From Trochalopteron elliotii (lineage: Eukaryota > Chordata > Aves > Passeriformes > Leiothrichidae): a DNA stretch of 64,000 nt. Below are positions 1 through 12,800 of the stretch, piece by piece (positions within the stretch are counted from its first letter, which is position 1; every line of letters begins with the position of its first letter). The notes below the pieces were generated by a model. It was not told the origin of the DNA, ran no database searches, and saw only the letters and a list, made by a program, of their open reading frames with translations. The translations under genes were made by a program, and so were the position numbers. The stretch is taken from contig JANPWX010000026.1 of NCBI GenBank assembly GCA_024734555.1, forward strand, positions 3,339,695 to 3,403,694, read 5' to 3'.

Positions 1-697
1 CGAGGAGGCTTTTTTCTTAGCTTTCCCTAAAGCATTAATCAAGTACATCCTAGGTTTGAACCTTCTAGTATTTTTATTCACTTTTATTAGATGTTCAGTT
101 TTTTTCTTGAAATAAATTCAAACAAAAAAATCTTGCACATTAACAAAAAAGCAGTCTCTGTACTTTTGCATAAAGTCTTGCTGGAACAATCGACCCTGCA
201 TGTATATCCACCCTTGCCTATAGGGTTAGTTCTTGGGAGAAACCACTCATTTTTGCTGAAATGTCCACAAGAACATAAAATCTGGAGCTAGTTAAGAAGA
301 CAGCTATTCAAAGTGTGGATGAACTGCATTTTGGTTCCTGGTGGGAACCTAGTGAGAGGTTTACTGCCCTCTAGACCAGAAAGGGTCTCCTTATTTACTT
401 CAAGAGAAGCTATTCCGTTCTGAACAGAAAGTATTTTAGCAAGATTTTTTTCCTTTCTAAAACAAAAGGAAAATATATAAAAGAAATTTGTAAGGTGATG
501 CAATACACAAGTGCACTTGTACTACTATTAGCATAATACGTAATTGAAATGTATATAAACGTGTACATCTGATCCTGTAATCAAAATTATCTTCTTCATA
601 TTGTAGGCCCTATTAATAAAAGGCAAAACATAGCAACCCTGGCAGGTAAATTACCCAGTCCCATGTGTAATCGAGAATCACCTCCCATTTAGTGTTC
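1..697. other. Upstream flank of ASIC5, no gene seen
   Basis: AT-rich sequence with only short chance reading frames. In human the next gene on this side is TDO2, but none of it is recognisable here. Confidence 0.5.
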
Positions 698-704
698 TAT
701 AAAA
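698..704 (+). promoter_or_regulatory. ASIC5: TATA-like box upstream of ASIC5
   Basis: TATAAAA stands 83 bases before the ASIC5 ATG. A TATA-driven start about 30 bases downstream would give a 5' UTR of roughly 50 nt. In AT-rich DNA this could be chance, but the position is right for a core promoter. No CpG island is present. Confidence 0.45.
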
Positions 705-780
705 GCCATTACCTAGCAATGGTCCTAGTGGTAAGGCAGCTTGTTATCCATCCCTTCCTTACTGAAATAAGCACGGCCAC

Positions 781-820
781 ATGGACCAGCTCAGGAGATT
801 CATTCAATCAGATGCCAAAG
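781..820 (+). CDS. ASIC5: ASIC5 coding exon 1 (residues 1-13 plus first base of codon 14)
   Basis: An ATG at 781 opens 13 codons (MDQLRRFIQSDAK) and is followed by a strong donor, GTACGTG, at 821. One base (G) is left over, which joins GA of exon 2 to give Gly14. The human first coding exon also specifies 14 residues starting Met-acidic-Gln and ending in Gly. The sequence itself is poorly conserved, so the call rests on length, phase, donor quality and the TATA-like box upstream. Position +4 is G; position -3 is C, which is not ideal. Confidence 0.8.
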
Positions 821-3800
821 GTACGTGACCGAGTTTATTAGAGTACTTGACCAAGAGCTTTGTTATTTGTCATCTTGTCCAAAAGTAGCAATAATGTACC
901 TTTTCAAGGTACAACAAAGACAGGAGAGCTCAAAAAAGCTTGTAGAAAAAAAAATTGTATTTTTACTTAAGCAATTAAAGAAGTCTTTAGCTATTTGCCC
1001 TCTGTGTATTTAAAATAAAGTGAATGCAGTTTTAGCTAGGCAATTGCTGAACAGCATTTTCTAAAGAAACCTGGAAGTAGAGTGAGGATTCTTTAAGACA
1101 TTCATGAAGTAGTGGTAATGAAAGCAACATCATGCTATTATTAGATAATCCTAGCCATTAAAAGAAAAATTTTCAGCATTTTTCTCAGGTGAAACATCAT
1201 TTCTACTTACTACTATTTACTGTACTAGCTATGCACAAGAGCTAAAATACAGCTTAGTTTCAAAGTTACACCTCTGCTGATTAAGGTAACTAGTGTTTTT
1301 TGATGGCACTGGACTTTTATGTAGGGACATGCTATCACTCTCATACCTAGCACAGTGCATATAGGAGAAATAAACACTCACACCACTACCCTTGGAGAAA
1401 AAGACCTGACATGCTTGTGATCTCTTGTTGGAGTCTACAGGTAGCAGATGTAGACACGTTAGGGATGTACTTCTCCCTCTGCTCTTTTTTGGGGAACATG
1501 GAAAGAACTCATCCCACTGCCCACGTGCCAGTGAGAGAGAAGCCTACAGCACAACCAGAAACCTTCTCCATTCCAGCACAATGTACAAAACCACACACAG
1601 CTGAACAGATTTTCAGTGGGCTCCAATAGTCACTAGAGCTGGGAGAGAAACTTTTGAAGAGCTTTGTAGTGGAAAACTTTCTGATGATAAAACAAGGTCA
1701 TAGTAAATTATGTAACATTGATCAAAGTTCTTACGCAGATCTTAAAAGAACACCATAAAGTAAATTCTTTCCCTTCAGAAACATTTTGAAATTCATCACC
1801 ACCTGGGATTTTATTATCACAGTCCAGAGACTGTGGACCAAAGAAATGCCCCAGAGTACTGATGTGGTCATGATGTGGCTGATGTGGCTCTGGCAGATGA
1901 ATCCTACATCCCTTTGTTTCTTTGCCCAGCTGTAATAGCCTCAAGTTAGACAGCCATAAAAAGGCTGTATTCTCTTCCTACCACACATGCAAACTATTAA
2001 ACCCAATTTTTGGTTAAAAACAGAAGAAAGGAAGCATTTAATTGCTGTTAAACACTGATTGAAATAATACATTTTCAGATATTAATAACTGTCTCGCAAA
2101 CTTTCCTTGATTTCTTTAAGTCCGTCCATTCTTAATGGACTTACTTAATGCCAAAATAAAGTAGTGGATAGCAATCCATAAAAGAAACACTTTACAAAAA
2201 GACTGATCCAATTATGACAAGGTAGAAAAAAGGTCTCATGAAGTTTTCCTCATCTGGATATTTTGGGAGAAAAAATGATGTTCAAATCCATGTCCAAAAG
2301 ATTATTCAGCATTAAGCATAAGAAAGTTACTGCAGTTCCAGGTATTGATTACATTCATTACTGTTATAGCTCTTAAACCCAGATTTAAAAATCGTTTAGT
2401 TTGGTTTATTTTAATATCAGTTTATAGAAAATATGGCACAAATGAAAACTAAACCCATCCCATTTCAAAGTTATGGAATCAGACAAGTATGAAACTAAGA
2501 AAATGAGATTAGATATTCTTTTGAACCCGCAACCTTCCAGCTCTTATCCTGAAAAATTTAATACTGAAAGAGTGAAATTCCCTTTCATATCATTCCATAT
2601 GATTCATTTTTAACCTTATTTGTCAGAGCATGTGTGAAGGACCAGTCCTTTATTGGGTTGTTACCGTAAAAATGAGATGTTTAACTTTTCAGGTAAGCTC
2701 ACAGCAACCTATGGTTTTAGACCCCTGAGGTATGTCAAAATCCAATCTTTCCCCCAGAAGTGGAACTACTCTTTCAAGTTAAAGTGCTTAAACATTTGTG
2801 GGCTTGAAATACTACAAGATGTAGTTTGTACTTAGGGCAGCACTGAGCTCATCTCTTAGCACACAACTGTTCCATCCTCAGAAGCAAGGTCATGACTTAA
2901 AGAGAGAACTTACAATTAAAGGGAAAATTTACATCTGCTTTTCATTATCAGAATTATGTGGATGGTTAAATGCTAATTTGTTTTTAAATTTTAACTTTGT
3001 TCCATATTCAGGAATACTGGAAAAGATACGATTGTGTTTAATAAAGAAACTGCTGCCAGATTTGGAAGACAGAAGGAAATATCATGAGGATTTTGCCTCA
3101 TCCACTTCATTTCATGGTGTGCATAACATTGTCCAGACGCAGAGCAAGGCTCGCAGGGCACTGTGGCTGCTGATAGTCGTAGGCTGCCTTGCCATTGTTG
3201 TTTGGCAGATCTGCAGTCGCTTCATCTACTACTTCAGCTGGCCAACCACAACTACAGTGGTGGTTCAGTATGTGGAAAACATCAAGTTCCCCGCTGTGAC
3301 CTTTTGCAACATGAACAGGTAAAAATTATATTTGTTGTTCGCTGTTGAGACACAGCATATCTTTATCTGAAAGCAGTCAGGTTCCACAACGTGTTTGGAC
3401 AAATCACATAAACCAAGGAAAATATGGCTATGAGGGGCATGTCTTCCACACCACCACACAATACTTAAATGTAGATAATGTAGAAAAATATGAGAAACAA
3501 GAAAGGAAGGCTGCTTTTATAATCTTCCCCTTCCTTCAGATGACATGATTTTTAAGTTTCACAACAGAAGTTAGAATAGAAAAATTCCTCTGCTGATAGC
3601 GTTCTATGTATGACTGTTGCTTTTCAGTGTAACTAAGGGACAGCCATCAGCCACCTTCAAGGTAAAAAAAAAGGGTAAGATTAGCAAATGATTTTAAGTA
3701 GAAACATCATGCAAAGGCAAAAAATCTGAGGTAAAACAGATACTCTTTTATCAGAGGTGCTCAGCCTTTACAACTCCAGCTGATGTCTGGGTTTTTTGCA

Positions 3801-6800
3801 GGAGGAAAGCATTTGGGTTGTTTGGAAATCATGTGTCTAAGCAAGAACTTCACTCCAAATTTCTATATTTGAAGAAAGTGGCCAACATTCACTGCAGCCA
3901 CTTCAAAAATAATTTAATAAAATAGTGGCCTGATTTTTAGAGCAGATACATAATTTAGGAATAGTTTTAAAACACAGAAAGCTTATCTACATTTTTTTCC
4001 TCAAAAAATAGTAAGTTTTCTTATTTTCTACCTTTTGCTGGTAGAATCAGCCAGAAGTCCAGGTCTCAAAGACCTGAAGTTGTTCTGCCTCCCTATGCCA
4101 CCTTTCATTACCTGCATAAAGCTACCCTGGGTTGTACCACACAACGTGCACTGCAGACAGAAGTCCCCCTGGTTGCAGTGGCCTGGCTGTTATGAACGTG
4201 TCTCACTTCTTGTAACTATAGCAGCAGCACACTGTGGAGAGTCAGCTACTGAGCACAGCATTTTTCCATCTAAGTAACAGTTTGCTGCCATATTCATCTG
4301 CCAGTCATGCTGTGCTTATCCTCCCCTCCTGTTTTTACTAACTGGGGTTTTTATCATTATCAGGACAAAGAGGCACAGCACTCCCTTTGTCTTTATTTTT
4401 TAACTCAAATTCAGTGGAAAAGAGCTGTTCCTACTAATCTTCCTTAAACTGGGGCATTAAGATCTATTACAAAAATATGTTACATTAACACATTTTTAAA
4501 AATAAGATAAAATGTCAATTCTAAAGAACATGGCATTATATTTTCAGTTGTGCTTATGCTCTCTTCAAACTTTTACTTTCTGTAAAGCCTTACTTCACTT
4601 CAATAAAAAACTTCGACACTGTATAATGGAAGCACCACCAAAGTCTCATCATGTTTTTGAGACTTTTCAAGTGGATTCAAAGAGTAAAGATCACCTTTGA
4701 TTTAAACCACCGTGCCACCAGCTCACAGGAAGGTACACTGTCTACAGTGAGGTATAGTGCCTTAGCAAAGCAGGTACATGAGACTTCTGCAAATGTGCTT
4801 AGAATTATATTTTCCAAATTAAGGAAGACAGCTTTTTTTCTGAAAGGGACAGCTCCTCTCAGCTAGTTTCCCACATGTAAATGCAATTGTTTAGCTTGTC
4901 ATTGGTTCTACAAATCTGGTTGTTGGCTTACGTGAATGGTTAATCTACTCAGGGGATTTGCTTTTTACATTTAATCAACAACCACACACAACAGATATGT
5001 TTCCTATATGACTGACTAGAATAGCTATGGGAAGGTGTCTATTTTCTGTTTCCAGGTATGGAAGATACATTCCTAGAGATAGCGACTATATTGTTTATTC
5101 ATGTTGTAGAGATCAAACTGTAACTCAGTGAGCAAGAATCACCTATAGTTTGTGAGCAGACAGAAAATTTTGTCACAGTTTTGTGAAGAGCAGCCTTGAG
5201 ACCAGTCCTATAACTACAGAATCCCAAGCAATTCTTTCTCCTTCTCACTGACAGGTTTCAAGCTCATGCAGTAAGCAACCTCAAAGCAATTTTTTTTATT
5301 TGGAACATTGTATCTGCGATTCTCCAAAAATTTTCTATGGATGATAAATATTCCCAGGAGTTAAATTATTTCCTTCTTGGGAACCAGAACTTCAGCATCA
5401 AAGACTTTACAAGGGAAAATGGGTTTTATCTAAACAGCAGCACATTGCTAGAATGTGATTTTTTTGGAAAGCCATGTTACCCACAGGTAAGTATGTTTAT
5501 TAAAACAGTAGCATGGAGAGGAAGGGGATATATTCTTATACTCAACTTAAGACATCTAGCTTTGCCAGCTGTTCCTCTATGTTCCTTCATAGTCAAACAA
5601 GAGAGAACAAAAGTCCTGCTCTAAATTACCCCAAGGGCCTCGATTCTCCCACTGACTGCAGAGGCAGCCTGCTGGACTCTCTGAGCTGTAAGATGGAATT
5701 TCAGTTTAAATTGCTCTCTGCCTAATGCCACTTCTGCACAGACAGCAGCCTTTGAAAGCTGTCATACCTCCAGGCTGGATCTAACAACCTTTTCCAGCAG
5801 TGGCCTATAACGAAGGACAGTTTGAACAAAGTTTTTTGCATTACATGATTCTGTAGTGTTTTTCTTGAGGTTAAGACTATAGACAGCCAGGGAAAATATA
5901 AGCAGAGCCCACAGGAATTTTAAATATTGAAATGAAAATAGCCCATCTTTAGGAATTTGGGACAACAGCCAAAAAATATGATCATCCCATTTATATGTCA
6001 ATTCTTCTGTAAAGGAATTTCCAATTTAAACAGAAAATGTGAACAAAGAAGTCAAGTCCATATCCTTTCAGTTTAATCTAACTTTTAGATATGCTGTAGT
6101 TTTTAAAATTAGGCATTAGAGACTTCTCTTAACTGGAAGACACTAGTGCTAAGAAATTACATATGTAACATAACATTTAATTTTCAAATAGTCTTCACTA
6201 GCAGCTAGTGGAAAAAAATTAAAAATTTTTGAATATATGATTTCTATATAATTTAACAGGTATATAAATTACACAGGACCTCATTAAATTATTCTGAGAA
6301 GCTCATAAGTATTAACAAACTATGTGAAATTTCTCCTTCAAACTTAATTTTCTGTAAAAAGGACTGAAATACTATTGAATATTTTATCATTACCACTTTT
6401 CTGATCAGAACATTTAGCACTTTGGAGGAAAACAAAATAACCCAACAACCCCAGTAGTCCCTCTCCTGCATTGTAATTAACTAAGGAAACTGCAAGTGTT
6501 CTTTCTTTCATTTCACTCTCCCTATTTTGCTTTATTGAAGGATTTTGAACATGTTTTCACTGAATACGGAAACTGCTTTACTTTTAATCACAATGATCTT
6601 TCAGCAAGAAGAGTGAGTTTGTCTGGAAGAGGCTTACATTTGCTTTTTGATGTCCAGCAGGTACAGCTATCCTAAGGATTATAAGCAATGAATCATGTAC
6701 TAACTTATAAATTAGTGGAGGGGGTTTATTGGTTTGGTTTGGGATTTTTATTTGATTAGGTTTACATAGACCACCAGAATTTCATGCACAAAATGCAAAA

Positions 6801-9800
6801 TCAAGACTATTTCCAAGTGAGAGGGTATTTTAAAGGAAAGACCCAAATAGAGATTTTAAAAGATAGAATAATTATTGACTGTCCCCCTAAGAGGAAGAAG
6901 GTTGTGAGTGAGCATGTATGTACATGCACTGTTCACCCACAACTGAAACATGTCATCAGAAGAGCAATTTAACTTTATACAAGCAGTTCATTTTAATAAA
7001 AGGCTCAGTAGGGAAGGTCAGCTGGTGCCAGTTTCTAAGTAGCACCAAATTTTAGTTACAGCAGCTGCACCAGCTCAGTGCCAGCCAAGACCTGGTCTTT
7101 GAATTGTAAATTGTTTCTGACATTAGAATTGTCTTTGACCAACAAAAAGCAGAAAACAGGGAATATCACCTTGTGAGAACAGGGAAGAAAACTAACGGAT
7201 TGATAAATGACTTAGACATTGGCTTTTGTCCTCTACGAATTATGAGTCAGGAGTGAAAGGTTCAGAAGAGAATAACAAAAAGTTTGCTGAAATGTGATGG
7301 GTAGTTGCAAGTAAAAGGAACAAACCTCCAAGTTATGAGTAAATGCTCATCTATGACTTCTTGTATTTAAAACTGGGGGATGCTGAAAGGAATAAAAAGG
7401 TTAAAAGTTTATAGCAACTGGAAGGAAACCCAAGGAGGTAATGAACAAAAGAAATTCAAGTCAAGTTTCCTTCTATAGTTTCCTGTAAATTGCCAAAAAT
7501 GTTATTAATAGCATAGTACCCCAATAAATATAGCTAAAGGTTCAGATGGCAAGCAAAGCCAAAACTACTTTAAACAATTCTTTTTGTTTTAGGACAAATT
7601 CACTGACGAACCTACTCTTGGTTATACTGATGCTGGAATAACTTTTGTTGTCCATTCACCCCAAGAGCTTCCACGTTTTGATGGCTTAGGTTTACTGACA
7701 CCAGTGGGGATGCATGCACAGGTAGCAATCCGCCAGCTGAAGGTAAGGACGTTGCCCATGAACTGGAAGTAGTGTTTTTTACTGTCTCTAATTCTCTTCT
7801 GAAGCACTGACAATGAATCAGACATTTTGGAATGTAAAATATTTATTATGCCTTATTGACTTCAAAAAACAACATTTCCTCCAGACACAAATTAAATTAC
7901 TGCTGTTTGGGGGAGGATATCACTGGTTTTCCTAATTTATCAAAGTCAGCCTTTCTTTCCTGTAAATTTGCAGCATCATTGACAGATAATGATAAAAGAA
8001 CACCACAGAATTTCCCTATCAACACATTCTGCTACCATTAAGGGGGGGTCTCACTTTCCTAGCAGAATCCAAGCAGAGCAGAGTACCATTTTGCACTAAG
8101 CTAATCAGGTCGTACTTTTGCTGTAAGAGAAGGGAGATGAATTTTTAATCCCAAGAGCATGAACTGTAATTGCCTCTAATTAAATCAGTGTTACAGGCTT
8201 CAACAGGCTTCCTGCAGAACTTGAAAACATGAAAAAGCAGTATCTACATTTAAAACAGACCCCAAAAAATTATATCTTTTGTTATTATTACCCTACAGTC
8301 AATTATCCAAGAATACCCATGGGGAGAGTGCAAGCCTGACATAAAGCTTCGGTACCACAAGATTTATAGTACTAATGGATGTTTGCTGGAATGCAAAGCC
8401 CGGTACATACAGGACTGGTGTGGCTGTTTGCCATTCATTCTTCCAGGTATTTCTTAGGAGTATCATCACAGCACACACTGATCATCTTCTTGGAACACCT
8501 CACATATTATTGAATAGCCAAAGAGATAGAGTAGCACATATCTGAGGGAAATCTCCATCTGAGATTAATTAAAATTCCAAGGAAACAAGCAAGATATTTG
8601 GTCAAGCCTAGACCTAGCATCTGGGTCATTGTCTTAGGATACAGGCCAAAAAAACAGAAAGAAACAATTATGCCTCAGGAGTGTGAGACAGGTCTATAGT
8701 CTTCAACCTGACTTCCTAAGGAGCTGGGACTAAATCCATAAGAAGGCATATAATTTCACACATAATCCAGACAACTTACTTTGCAGGAAGGTGTTCAGCA
8801 ACCACAGCAGAAGAGCTTGCTTGAAGACAGAATCTCAGAACCCTTACATGAGCCACAGGGAGAGCCTGGCAGCAGCAAAGGCTCTACAAAAGCCAAAGAG
8901 CTGTATGGAGCCTTCTAATCGGCCTCAAATGTGGAGCACCAGCTGCATGCTGTAATACTCCCCTACAGTATCCAGGCTTCTTTAATCACTCTAGAAGTGT
9001 AAAGCAGTAACACTGAGCTCTCACACTTTTTCAGCATTAAATGTAACAATACTGTCACCTAAAGCAAGAGCTGGAACCCAAATCTCTGGTCTTGCACCTC
9101 TTTTTTCACAACTGGTAGGCAAGAAAGCCACTAGATGACAAGAAAATCCGCAAGAAAGCCTGCACTTTCTGACTAGTATTTTCTAAATATGCCCAAGCAA
9201 GGCAGAATGCTCTTACTAAAGTAGACCCATTAATGTGTAATCTCTAGCCTCTTTGTTTGAGAACCCCTGGGAAAGGAGGTTGGCAGTCTTCTGCAAACTG
9301 TCATGGAAAAGGGGTTGCCAAGGCAATTAAGTCTGGGTCTCCCATGCCCGGGATGACAGCTTTATACAAGAACAGTTGGATAAAGGAGAGCAATGCCTTC
9401 TGGAACTGTGTACTAAACTACTACACAATATTTTCATGTGAGGGGGAAAAAAAAAATTAAAAATGGGGCAAAACTGAGGCCATCTGAAATCTGAAAATTT
9501 TGCTCTAGCTCAGAATCCTCTCTCACGCTCTAGGTCTCCAAAAAAGTCCTGCATGAAGTTCAACATTTCTGCAGAAACACAGGGGATGTAATCACATATA
9601 AAATCTACCTTACTTTGGGTTTTGTTTTTTTCTTCATTTCCACTAGGAAAAGCAGAAATTCCTGTCTTGAGCAAGCTAACACAAAGAGTGAGCCACAAGC
9701 TTAAAGACAGCTCAGACTGGTACACATAATGTTTGCTCCAACAGCAGTCTCCTGGGTTGGTCTGTTGTGGCTCTCCACTCTGTACCCCTCCTGGTATTGG

Positions 9801-12800
9801 CAACTGCACTGTGCCAAACTGAATTGATTTCTCAGTTGTATAATCATTAACATGAAGTGGTGAGCAGGCTTTGATGACATTACATTTCAGCTTAGTACAA
9901 ATAGAGCTAAGGGTTAGATGGTTAATTGAGGTTCCTAAATATTTTTTATTTCTTTTTAGGAAATGGAACAGAATGTGACTTGCTGAAGTTTTACAAATGT
10001 GTTTATCCAGCAGTCTGTAAGTAATAACTTCATATTCATGTTTTCCAAGCCAATTCCAAATAGTAGACAATATCTATCAGTTAAACCAAAATACTGAAAG
10101 TAATCTGAAATGGAGTACATCCCAGTTCATTTAATATACTGAAAACAGAGAGCAGAAAAAGCATGAAATATATGCCCATTAAAAAACAAACAAACCACAC
10201 AAAAAATACTCAAAAAAATCAGTGTGTGTATATATATATATGTATACATATATAAAAAAACTAACAGAGAATTCATTTTAGCAATCTAAATGGCTTAAAA
10301 TGGAAGAACATACAACTAATCTGTTTTTAATTACCAATCCTCTGGCTGGCATTTTCACATCTGCATGGTATCTTTCTAGATCCAATGTTGTATTCTTTGT
10401 GCAAGAAGATCGAACAGCACAGTAATAACAGGTTTGTTAACCGGTAAAAACATAAACCACTGGACTTAAACGTTTTATCTTTTTAAAAGTAAATTATAAA
10501 TTTTGAAAGCACTCCAAATGCAATTCTTTTCCATAAAAAAAGAACCTGCACACACTGGGTATAAAATTTTTAAATCACTACAACAGACTGGAAAATACTT
10601 AAAATGGTAATGTGAGAAGTAACTTTTCATGAACTTCAGAAAGCTTTCTTTTATAATTGTTTTGGTTTCTATTGTGTAATATGACTCTCTCTGAGTGATT
10701 AGTAGACTCAGAAGTTGGTGGGGGGACTGTTTTGATAAGGTGTGTGCAACATTCAGGCCAGATCTACTACTGCGAACAATCGCTTTTTTTCCTGTACCTA
10801 TTTTGAAATGGATTCCACTAAATTCACATTCTTATATAATCATGATCTTTAAATGCCTGTCACGAGGGAAGATGTATATTGTTTTACTTAATAGATAATC
10901 AGTGACTGAATTTCAATGAAACCACAGAGCAATAAGCAAAAAATTACCCCAAACTCCTCTGAAGGATGGACAGGATTCAGAGCTGAATCCCAGAAGGTTT
11001 GTAGATATATGGTCCCCAGGATCTCATTTTAGGGGCTGACTCTCCTTTGACAGTGTAGGAGAGAAGACATCTGATAACAAAATCTCAAGTAACAGCACAC
11101 TTACCCAGTATCTGTGGGAACTACTAAAAGCATTATTTTAAGAACTCTAAAGGCTGCCTCTCCAGAATAAAATCCACAACGCCAGCATTCCTGGAGAGTA
11201 TTTCAAGTCATCAACTAACAAGCTGAGAGGTCTCCTCCTCTGTGCTTTGCAAAAGTGAGAAGCCTGCAAGCAGCGTGAAGAGACACAACCTCTGCCACCC
11301 CACAAACAGGACAAATAGAGCATCACAGGCAGGAGATTACAGTGCTTATCTCACAGTGATGGTTTATGATTTAGGAAATACTTTTGCCTTACAAATTGTC
11401 ATCCACAGTGTTTTTCTCTAGCTTTCCCAGATTTTTGTAATGATTATTTTCTGTAATTCTTTCTGTAATTCCTTGTTAGATGAATGGCTTCCCACTTTCA
11501 TGAGCAGCCAGACCTGCAGAACTTCATGACTTCTTGGTATTTGAAGAGACAAAGCTTTCCCTAAGCCTCCTTAGCTGTCTTGAGCCCAGTTATCAGATGG
11601 TAGGCAGCGGTTAAGGTAAAGTGAACTTCACTTACCAAGGTGTTCACAGTTATCAGATGATAGAAAACTACAATTGGAAATGCTCTGGAAGCTGTTTCTG
11701 TGCACTGAAATGAGCTGGCAGGCACTAAGTCATCAAGACCAAGGATATATACCTAAGCATTTCATTAGAAATCTAGCACAGAACATGGAAAGTCTTCTGC
11801 TGTCTTTTTGTTTAACTGTGAGTGAGAAATAATAAGCACAAGGAAAGCAGAAAGGCTTAGAGGTGCTGTATTTCTTTGGAAAAGGTGAGAAAAATATCTC
11901 AGCCCTTGTTTCTGTCCAACAGTTTCCCAAATGACAGTTGCAAATAATTATCTGATCCTTCAAAACTGGTAAGTATTCATTTTTCTTGGGATAATTAATC
12001 CATACATTTATCAAAGACAATTAAAAGTAAGTTAGCAAGTATTTTTTTTAAAGTTTTTAATCTGTGTGCTTTTTTAGAAATATTATATAAATTATTTCTT
12101 CTGAAATTTCAGATGACATAGAGATAAAAGGATTATGTACAGTAGGAACACACAATTCCACTTGTCCTACCCCATGTGAAGAAACAGATTATCCTACCAC
12201 TGTCACCTATTCAAACTTTGGAGGAGAAAACGCCATAAAATATTTTTCTACAAAACTGAATAAAAGCCCAGAATATATCAGGTAACCTTGCTTAACACCT
12301 TGTCTAACAAAGAAATAATCAATTCCTTTTAACCATGCTAGCAGAGTATATGATGAAAATATGACCTTAAAAAGACATTTTATGTGTGGTATTATTGTCT
12401 GTGAGATAATATAATCTCTTGAACAAAACTGGTTAAGACTTATACAAATTCTTATCTATATTGATGTATATATGGATTATACACATAGATATATGTATAC
12501 ATTTAGATACACCTATGACTGGATAACAAAGTAATATAAAAATGGATAATACAATTAGAAACTAATATTCTCAATTACCTCTCCTGTCGCTAATCTAACA
12601 AAATTTTTTGATCACTGTTTCAATTAGGAATAAAAAAAAGCAGGGTTATGAAACTTATTCACAATCGATTCAGTAGAGAAGACAAATCTTCACAACTGAC
12701 AAATTAAGGCAAAGGAAAAATACAAACAGATGCTGTATAAAGTTTTTCTTCTTTCAGCCTATTCCCAAAGGAAGCTTTTTATGTACTGAAGACCTGGGTT

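Noticed and set aside
9510..10070. Open frame of 186 codons on the minus strand
   Set aside because: It lies antisense to ASIC5 exon 7 and its intron and shows no recognisable domain. The opposite strand is an exon with matching splice sites, so this is a chance frame.
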